Assembly (NCBI GenBank): GCA_030653635.1
Contig: JAURYZ010000155.1
Location: 1 to 6,477, forward strand
Reading direction: 5' to 3'
Source of the DNA: Coriobacteriia bacterium
GTDB lineage: Bacteria; Actinomycetota; Coriobacteriia; Anaerosomatales; JAHIQC01
Length of the DNA: 6,477 bases
In this document: positions 1-3,873 of the stretch, piece after piece
Layout of the letters: the number at the start of each line of letters is the position of its first letter
Position numbering within the stretch: position 1 is the first letter of the stretch
The notes under the pieces: model-generated
Told to the model about the DNA's origin: nothing
Database searches by the model: none
Seen by the model: only the letters and a program-made list of their open reading frames with translations
Made by a program: the position numbers and the translations under genes

Positions 1-79
1 CCACGACCAGCATGCCGAGGAACGACAGACTGGCCAAGGCCGGATGGACAAGCATCCAAGAGCGTACCTTGCGTGCCAT
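1..79 (-). CDS. N-terminus of a membrane or secreted protein (partial)
   Basis: Reading the minus strand from an ATG at 79 gives 26 codons with no stop before the window edge. The peptide begins MARKVRSW and continues with a hydrophobic run ending LSFLGMLVV. A basic N-terminus followed by a hydrophobic stretch is the pattern of a signal peptide or first membrane helix, so the product is probably inserted in or exported across the membrane. A weak purine-rich AGAGAG (83-88 on this strand) sits just upstream of the start. The gene diverges from the selC tRNA gene. Too little is visible to assign a family, and the start is tentative because another ATG occurs at codon 9. Confidence 0.5.
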   Translation of the reverse strand, partial: MARKVRSWMLVHPALASLSFLGMLVV

Positions 80-259
80 GGACTCTCTTTCGTAGACGAC
101 TGCCGGATTGCCGAGTTTCGCTTCTCTGTTCTTATCATCGGCGAGGACCATGAAGCTCACCTAAGACCACGATGAGAGCCTGCTTAGTTTTGGAATTGCG
201 TGGGGCACCAAGGGCGTTTCCGCGAGAAATGGCGCATGGTGAATCTCGCCTCAAGCCGC

Positions 260-265
260 TATCAT
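260..265 (+). promoter_or_regulatory. Probable -10 box of the selC promoter
   Basis: TATCAT at 260-265 matches the sigma-70 -10 consensus at five of six bases. A -10 box here predicts transcription starting near 272-273, which is the first base of the tRNA. The hexamer 17 bp upstream, TGGTGA (237-242), matches the -35 consensus at only three positions, so the promoter is weak or relies on other contacts. The rest of the 80-272 gap shows no coding potential that I can support. Confidence 0.5.
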
Positions 266-272
266 CCCTATC

Positions 273-369
273 GGAGGCGGATGGGTCCTGGTGGGCTCCG
301 CGGTCTTCAAAACCGTAGTGGGGGGTGAAGAGCCTCCTGGGTGTGTTCGATTCGCACGCGCTTCCGCCA
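273..369 (+). tRNA. selC: Selenocysteine tRNA, anticodon TCA
   Basis: This 97-nt gene folds as a tRNA that reads UGA as selenocysteine. The anticodon TCA (307-309) sits in the loop CTTCAAA (305-311), closed by 300-304 with 312-316. The D stem has six pairs (283-288 with 293-298) around a four-base TGGT loop, a hallmark of tRNA-Sec. There is a long variable arm (321-325 with 333-337). The T arm pairs 341-345 with 353-357 around TTCGATT. The acceptor pairs 273-279 with 359-365, followed by G and an encoded CCA (367-369). Bacterial tRNA-Sec normally has an 8-bp acceptor stem; here the eighth position would be a G280-G358 mismatch, leaving seven pairs including one G-U. The gene implies that SelA, SelB and SelD exist elsewhere in the genome, along with selenoproteins; none is recognisable in this window. 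Confidence 0.95.
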
Positions 370-379
370 TAACGCTTTA

Positions 380-416
380 GAACAGCGGCGATCCGGTCAT
401 CGGGTCGCCGCTGTTC
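380..416 (+). terminator. Strong hairpin downstream of selC, likely terminator
   Basis: GAACAGCGGCGA (380-391) is perfectly complementary to TCGCCGCTGTTC (405-416). Pairing continues inward for four more pairs (392-395 with 401-404, one of them T-G), giving a 16-bp stem with a 5-base loop. It begins 10 bases after the CCA end of the tRNA, where a terminator is expected. No T-run follows (ATTACG), so it is not a classical intrinsic terminator. It could act with another factor, or as a processing or 3'-end stabilising element. Confidence 0.55.
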
Positions 417-549
417 ATTACGCTACGCCGCGCACATGCACCCACCCTCAAGCGCTTGCACGCCCCTCGCACGACCGTTCGTCGTAATACCGTTCGCACC
501 GCCTCTGGGAACGCCGAATACTCCAGTAGATGACAAACGGTTGATTAGC

Positions 550-557
550 GGAGGTGA
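550..557 (+). promoter_or_regulatory. Near-perfect Shine-Dalgarno site of the small ORF
   Basis: GGAGGTGA lies seven bases before the ATG at 565. It is close to the full anti-16S complement and is the strongest ribosome binding site in the window. It decides the start at 565 over the in-frame ATG at 436. The stretch between the selC hairpin and this site (417-549) holds nothing else convincing, apart from ACCGTTCG repeated at 474-481 and 489-496. Confidence 0.7.
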
Positions 558-564
558 AAGGTCG

Positions 565-786
565 ATGGACTGTGGATTGATGCACGTCAACGGCCTAGCT
601 GCCCAGTGTACGAAAACCTCCTGCATCTACTGGGCGTCTCCGACCTCGCGCCCGGATATGCCTTCAGACACGTGCGCCCTAGAGCACTTCCGGCTCTTGG
701 GCCAACGCCCGGACAGGCTCGCATTTTGGCTGCTGGAGCTCAAGTTCAAAGGCGAGGTTCGCCCGCAGGCCCTTCGCTCTGCCTGA
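565..786 (+). CDS. Small Cys-rich protein, unknown function, possible metal site
   Basis: This is a 73-codon ORF of a family I do not recognise. Three things support it as a gene: a near-perfect Shine-Dalgarno sequence seven bases upstream, about 75% G or C at third codon positions like the neighbouring genes, and a structured residue pattern. Cysteines fall at residues 3, 15, 20 and 37, with histidines at 7 and 41. The spacing C15-x4-C20-x16-C37-x3-H41 could bind a metal or Fe-S cluster, which is inference. The C-terminal part (about 47-64, with RLAFWLLELKFK) looks like an amphipathic helix. No signal peptide or membrane segment is seen, so it is probably cytosolic. It lies between selC and the nitroreductase, 129 nt from the latter. 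It could still be a fragment or a chance ORF. Confidence 0.55.
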   Translation: MDCGLMHVNGLAAQCTKTSCIYWASPTSRPDMPSDTCALEHFRLLGQRPDRLAFWLLELKFKGEVRPQALRSA

Positions 787-801
787 TCGAGGCACACTGC
801 A

Positions 802-843
802 CCCGTGCACCCAAACCCGTGCACCCAAACCCGTGCAACCAAG
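802..843 (+). repeat. Three tandem 14-bp repeats
   Basis: CCCGTGCACCCAAA occurs twice back to back (802-815 and 816-829), followed by a degenerate third copy CCCGTGCAACCAAG (830-843). The first two units contain the palindromic hexamer GTGCAC. The array lies 72 bp upstream of the nitroreductase start and just before the palindrome at 861-877. It may hold repeated protein-binding sites, or be a neutral short tandem duplication. A 14-bp period does not place the copies on one face of the helix. Confidence 0.8.
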
Positions 844-860
844 CCCTTCAACCGTTGCGT

Positions 861-877
861 CAAGAGCGGTACTCTTG
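861..877 (+). promoter_or_regulatory. Palindromic operator candidate upstream of nitroreductase operon
   Basis: CAAGAG-CGGTA-CTCTTG is a perfect 6-bp inverted repeat with a 5-bp spacer, centred 47 bp before the ATG at 916. Dimeric regulators of the MarR or TetR type bind sites of this shape. The best promoter-like pair nearby, TTCAAC (847-852) and TACTCT (870-875) with a 17-bp spacer, would put the -10 box inside the palindrome, fitting repression by occlusion. Both hexamers match consensus at only three of six bases, so the promoter assignment is weak. Confidence 0.45.
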
Positions 878-915
878 GTTCGGGTCGGCCACACGAATCC
901 ACCAGGAGCTTTGAG

Positions 916-1428
916 ATGATGGACGCACTGAGTTGCATCATGTCGCGACGTTCGATCCGCGAGTTCGAGCCGCATTCCCTGTCGCCCGACGATGTCGACG
1001 CGATCCTGCGAGCAGCCATGGCGGCCCCCAGCGCGGGCAATCAGCAGCCATGGAGGTTTGTGGTGCTAAACGATCGCACGGTGCTGGATGCGGCAGCCGA
1101 GACCACGCCCTACGGCAAGATGCTGCGCACCGCACCGCTCGCGCTCGTAGTGGCCGCAGACACGCGTGAACTGAAGCACGCCGGCATGTGGCAGCAGGAC
1201 TGCTCGGCCGCAGTCGAGAACGCACTTCTGGCCGTAAACGCGCTCGGGCTTGGCGCGGTATGGCTGGGCTATTGGCCTAAGATGGAGCGCGTTACTCCGC
1301 TCAAAGAACTCCTCGGCATGCCTGAAGGGGTCGAGCCGCTCGCCGTACTTGCCATCGGGCACCCCGCCGAGGAAAAGCCACCGGCGCAGCGCTACGACCC
1401 GTCGTTCGTCCACCTCAACCGCTGGTAG
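916..1428 (+). CDS. Nitroreductase-family FMN flavoprotein
   Basis: This 170-residue protein belongs to the nitroreductase family, whose members use FMN and NAD(P)H to reduce nitro compounds, quinones or flavins in the cytosol, usually as dimers. Visible motifs are the N-terminal FMN-contact SRRSIREF (residues 10-17), APSAGNQQPW (37-46), the helix and turn from D95 to P121 (AVENALLAVNALGLG then WLGYWP), and AIGHPAEE (146-153). The length fits the short single-domain members. AGGAG (904-908) lies seven bases before ATG 916; a second ATG follows directly at 919, while the in-frame ATG at 805 lies inside the tandem repeats and has no ribosome site. It is the first gene of a probable four-gene operon, ending 8 nt before the ABC ATPase. 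The physiological substrate cannot be read from sequence; a redox or stress role is inference. Confidence 0.9.
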   Translation: MMDALSCIMSRRSIREFEPHSLSPDDVDAILRAAMAAPSAGNQQPWRFVVLNDRTVLDAAAETTPYGKMLRTAPLALVVAADTRELKHAGMWQQDCSAAVENALLAVNALGLGAVWLGYWPKMERVTPLKELLGMPEGVEPLAVLAIGHPAEEKPPAQRYDPSFVHLNRW

Positions 1429-1436
1429 GCGGACAC

Positions 1437-2090
1437 GTGCTTCTTCTCGCCGAGGATCTTCGCTTCACTCCGCCGGGTTGCCCGCCCGTGCTCGATGGCG
1501 TGCACTTGGTCTTGTACCCGCACGAGCTCGTGGACATCACAGGCCCGAGCGGCTCGGGCAAGACGACGCTTCTGCGCGCGCTAGCGCGACTGCTTCCGGG
1601 CGTCACGGGCACGCTGCTGTTCGCGGGCGCGCCAGCGAGCGAGGTTGTGTCGGGGGAGTGGAGGCGCCACGTCGCGCTGCTGCCTCAGCGCGCGACCATG
1701 CGTAGCGGAAGCGTGCGCGAGAATCTAAGCCTCCCGTGGAACCTGAGAGTTCGGGGCACCGAGACACGCCCGACGGACGCGCTACTCCGCGAGGCCCTCG
1801 ACGGGGTGGGATTGGCCGACGTCGAGCTTGACCGAGATGCTGCGAAGCTCTCGGTGGGCCAGGCCGCGCGGATCTCGCTTCTGCGCGTGATGCTCACTGC
1901 TCCTGACATCCTTCTGCTCGACGAACCTGATGCCAACCTCGATGACGCCAGCGCCGAGCAGGTCCGCGCCATGGTCGAGCGATTCGTGGACGGCGGCGGC
2001 TCGGTCGTGCGCGTGCGGCACCTGCGCTCAGACGATCTGGCTGCTCGCCGCTACCGCCTGGCGGACGGCCACTTGAGCGAGGTGCTCTAG
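1437..2090 (+). CDS. fetA: ABC transporter ATPase, FetA-like
   Basis: This is a 217-residue nucleotide-binding subunit that powers the adjacent permease. It has Walker A GPSGSGKTT (residues 36-44), a Q-loop LPQ (Q83), a signature LSVGQ (137-141), Walker B ILLLDEP (157-163) with catalytic E162, a D-loop at N166-D168 and an H-loop histidine H194. The size fits a stand-alone ATPase of the FetA/YbbL type. In E. coli, FetAB is linked to iron export and resistance to peroxide. The signature has valine where glycine is canonical (LSGGQ), an unusual but conservative-looking change. The start is GTG at 1437, with a modest AGGCGG (1427-1432) overlapping the upstream stop region. The ORF ends one base before the permease ATG, indicating translational coupling. 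The FetA name rests mainly on pairing with the FetB-type permease; the substrate is not proven. Confidence 0.85.
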   Translation: MLLLAEDLRFTPPGCPPVLDGVHLVLYPHELVDITGPSGSGKTTLLRALARLLPGVTGTLLFAGAPASEVVSGEWRRHVALLPQRATMRSGSVRENLSLPWNLRVRGTETRPTDALLREALDGVGLADVELDRDAAKLSVGQAARISLLRVMLTAPDILLLDEPDANLDDASAEQVRAMVERFVDGGGSVVRVRHLRSDDLAARRYRLADGHLSEVL

Positions 2091-2091
2091 C

Positions 2092-2898
2092 ATGCCCGAG
2101 ACAACCGCAGGTGGCGTCATCGCCATAAGCTGGCTGCAGCTCGCGCTGGCCACCGGCTTTGTCGTGTTCGTCGGCGTCTTGTCGATGCGGCTGGCGCTCG
2201 GCATCGAGAAGGACCTCGCGATCGCCACCGTGCGCACGTACATTCAACTCATCGCGCTCGGACTCGTTTTGCGCTGGGTGTTCGGGATCGACAGCCCCTG
2301 GATCGTGCTCGCGATCCTTGCCCTCATGATGGCCGCCGCCGCGCAAACGATCGTGAAACGCGCCCCCGACGCGCCCCGCGGCATCCTGGGAAGCTCCATG
2401 CTCACGATGCTACTCACCGGCTTCACGGTGACCTTCGCGGTCACTGGGCTTATCGTCCAAGTCGATCCTTGGTACCGCGCCCAGTACGTCATCCCGATCG
2501 CAGGCATGGTCCTGGGCAACTCCATGAACGGCGTCGCGCTTGCGCTCGAGCGCACATTTGCGGACATGGACACCCATGCCGAGGAGATCTTGGCGCTCGT
2601 AGCTTTGGGCGCGAGCCCCTGGGAGGCTTCGGGCGACATCGTGCGCGTTGCGATTCGTGCCGGGCTCATCCCCACGATCAACTCCATGGCTGCGGCCGGG
2701 CTCGTGTTCATCCCCGGCATGATGACCGGCCAGGTGCTCGCCGGCGCAGATCCGCTTCATGCGGCCTACTACCAGATCGTGGTGATGCTGATGGTCTCAG
2801 CCGCGACGGCGCTGGGCAGCGTGATGGCCGTGCTACTCTCGTTCCGTCGCCGCTTTTCGGCTGACGGCGTGTACCTCGAGAAGGGCTACCGCACGTGA
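2092..2898 (+). CDS. fetB: ABC exporter permease, FetB / UPF0014 family
   Basis: This is a 268-residue polytopic inner-membrane protein with about seven hydrophobic segments, close in length to E. coli FetB. Family motifs are visible: YVIPIAGMVLGNSMNGVALALER (residues 132-154, the most conserved block), ALGASPWEA (171-179) in the cytoplasmic coupling region, and INSMAAAGLVFIPGMMTGQ (196-214) followed by LAGADP. The early segment TVRTYIQLIALG (47-58) also fits the family. It forms the membrane channel of the exporter with the ATPase encoded one base upstream; iron or another metal is the expected substrate by homology. The stop codon overlaps the GTG start of the next gene (GTGA, 2895-2898). 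The start ATG lies directly after the ATPase stop, so translation is probably coupled. Confidence 0.92.
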   Translation: MPETTAGGVIAISWLQLALATGFVVFVGVLSMRLALGIEKDLAIATVRTYIQLIALGLVLRWVFGIDSPWIVLAILALMMAAAAQTIVKRAPDAPRGILGSSMLTMLLTGFTVTFAVTGLIVQVDPWYRAQYVIPIAGMVLGNSMNGVALALERTFADMDTHAEEILALVALGASPWEASGDIVRVAIRAGLIPTINSMAAAGLVFIPGMMTGQVLAGADPLHAAYYQIVVMLMVSAATALGSVMAVLLSFRRRFSADGVYLEKGYRT

Positions 2899-3245
2899 TT
2901 CTTAGCAATACGTACGTTCGTATCACGAATAACTTCCTGCACGACATGGCGACCGGGACATGGGCCGCTTGCTTGCTCGTGCTGTGGGTGCTCGCCGGAC
3001 GGATTTTCGGCATGGGCCCCGAGGCGACAGGAGCGCTACGTGATTCCATGGCGCTCGTGTTTTGGATGCTCGTAGCCGCGCTCGTGATCGTGAGCGTGAC
3101 CGGTGCGTTTCGCCTCGTGTACTGGCGAACCACCACACCCGCACACGAGCTTTCCGCCAAACGCCGTGCGCTCGTGATCAAGCACATCGTGTTTCTAGTC
3201 GTGTACGGCGGGGGAACGCTCTGGGCGTGGGCGCTGGCCTTCTGA
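2895..3245 (+). CDS. Small three-helix membrane protein, unknown function
   Basis: This 116-residue protein has three predicted membrane helices at about residues 18-38, 51-76 and 96-116. Histidines at 16 and 97 flank helices 1 and 3 (LHDMATGTW and KHIVF), and a basic loop with K89-R91 precedes helix 3. Paired histidines near membrane helices are seen in some heme- or copper-linked membrane proteins, for example CopD-like ones, but the resemblance is too slight to name a family. The GTG start overlaps the fetB stop by four bases, with a GAGAAGG site (2878-2884) ten bases upstream, so it is very likely translated with the exporter genes and may be an accessory subunit. It ends the operon; no clear terminator follows. 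Confidence 0.75.
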   Translation: MILSNTYVRITNNFLHDMATGTWAACLLVLWVLAGRIFGMGPEATGALRDSMALVFWMLVAALVIVSVTGAFRLVYWRTTTPAHELSAKRRALVIKHIVFLVVYGGGTLWAWALAF

Positions 3246-3267
3246 GCCAACCCGGACGCAACGGTGC

Positions 3268-3316
3268 TTGACCGCACGGCGGCCCCTGCTTGACCCTGCA
3301 ACGCGCCTGTTTGACC
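3268..3316 (+). repeat. Three phased TTGACC direct repeats upstream of marR
   Basis: TTGACC occurs at 3268-3273, 3290-3295 and 3311-3316, with steps of 22 and 21 bp, about two helical turns each. The first two copies are preceded by TGC (TGCTTGACC); the third is TGTTTGACC and serves as the -35 box of the marR promoter. The spacing places all copies on one DNA face, as for cooperative regulator sites. GCTTGACC also turns up in coding sequence at 1826, 3882 and 4953, so the word itself is not rare here. Confidence 0.55.
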
Positions 3317-3339
3317 ACCACGCCGCCCCAGGATATAGT
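3311..3339 (+). promoter_or_regulatory. Sigma-70-type promoter of the MarR-RND unit
   Basis: TTGACC (3311-3316) and TATAGT (3334-3339) each match consensus at five of six bases and are separated by an optimal 17 bp. This is the best promoter in the window. The predicted start point is about 3346-3347, at the A of the marR ATG, so the transcript would have little or no 5' leader. Confidence 0.75.
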
Positions 3340-3346
3340 TCACGGC

Positions 3347-3853
3347 ATGAATAATTCAAGGAACAAACATTCCAGGTGTTGCAAGAAGGCCTCAGGCGCG
3401 AGCGACGAGTTGCTCGAGCGCCTCGATGGCGTGCTTCACAAGTTCGGCAGGCTCATGGCCTCTCGTCAGGCGCAGTACTCCCGAGATACCGGACTACCAG
3501 CGCCGCAGTACATGGTGCTTCGGATCTTGCTCCAGGAGGGCGAGATGCGTGTCTCGGACATCGCAGCGACGCTCGGTGTCAAGAATCCCGCCGCATCGGG
3601 CCTCATCCAGACTCTCGAGGATGACGGTTTCGTGGTGCGAGGCACTGATGCCACTGATCACCGGGTCGTGCTTGTGAGGATTACCCCGGCCGGCGAGCAG
3701 CGTTTCGCCACCGCGGATCAGTACCGCACGATTGTGCTCAAGATGCTCACCGACGGGCTTCCGTCAGAGGATCTCGAGACGCTTGTTCGCGTAATGAATC
3801 ATATGGCAGCCGTTGTGGGCGGCGGCACCGACCGCCCCGCGCACACCGTCTGA
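3347..3853 (+). CDS. MarR-family transcriptional regulator
   Basis: This 168-residue protein is a winged-helix DNA-binding regulator of the MarR family, which acts as a dimer and usually represses nearby efflux or stress genes until a ligand or oxidant releases it. A dimerisation helix (about 20-45) is followed by the wHTH: PAPQYMVLRILL (51-62), RVSDIAATLGV (68-78), the recognition helix NPAASGLIQTLEDDGFV (80-96) and the wing with D104-H105-R106, ending ITPAGE (112-117). The N-terminus is basic and carries adjacent cysteines (C11, C12), a possible redox or metal-sensing feature (inference). The ATG at 3347 is chosen because the promoter's predicted start coincides with it, and leaderless translation needs no Shine-Dalgarno; AGGA at 3330-3333 is 13 bases away and would lie upstream of the transcript. 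It is followed after 20 nt by the pump gene, its probable target. Confidence 0.9.
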   Translation: MNNSRNKHSRCCKKASGASDELLERLDGVLHKFGRLMASRQAQYSRDTGLPAPQYMVLRILLQEGEMRVSDIAATLGVKNPAASGLIQTLEDDGFVVRGTDATDHRVVLVRITPAGEQRFATADQYRTIVLKMLTDGLPSEDLETLVRVMNHMAAVVGGGTDRPAHTV

Positions 3854-3873
3854 TATCACCGAAGGGGTTACCG

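Noticed and set aside
606..914. Plus-strand open frame overlapping the small Cys protein
   Set aside because: No ribosome site and no family pattern; the frame at 565-786 has a far better start signal.
805..915. Longer nitroreductase starting at ATG 805
   Set aside because: The extra 37 residues come from the repeat array, have no family similarity and lack a ribosome site, while AGGAG lies seven bases before ATG 916.
784..918. Read-through of the TGA at 784-786 as selenocysteine, which would join the small ORF in frame to the nitroreductase
   Set aside because: The frame is open, but the joining sequence is made of tandem repeats and a palindrome with no protein-like pattern. The nitroreductase has its own ribosome site at 904-908, its N-terminus is complete, and no SECIS-like hairpin after the TGA is evident.
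2908..2923. ATACG-N6-CGTAT inverted repeat at the start of the small membrane protein gene
   Set aside because: Short, within coding sequence and in an AT-richer start region where such matches arise easily; no supporting context.
3264..3277. GTGC-TTGACC-GCAC as a terminator after the exporter operon
   Set aside because: The stem is only four pairs and no T-run follows; it is better explained as a coincidence around the first TTGACC repeat.
2708..3343. 211-codon minus-strand open frame
   Set aside because: It lies opposite fetB and the small membrane protein, has no recognisable domain and no ribosome site, so it is treated as a shadow.
3290..3346. MarR start at TTG 3290
   Set aside because: It lies upstream of the near-consensus promoter whose predicted start is about 3346, so these codons would not be transcribed from it, and it has no ribosome site.
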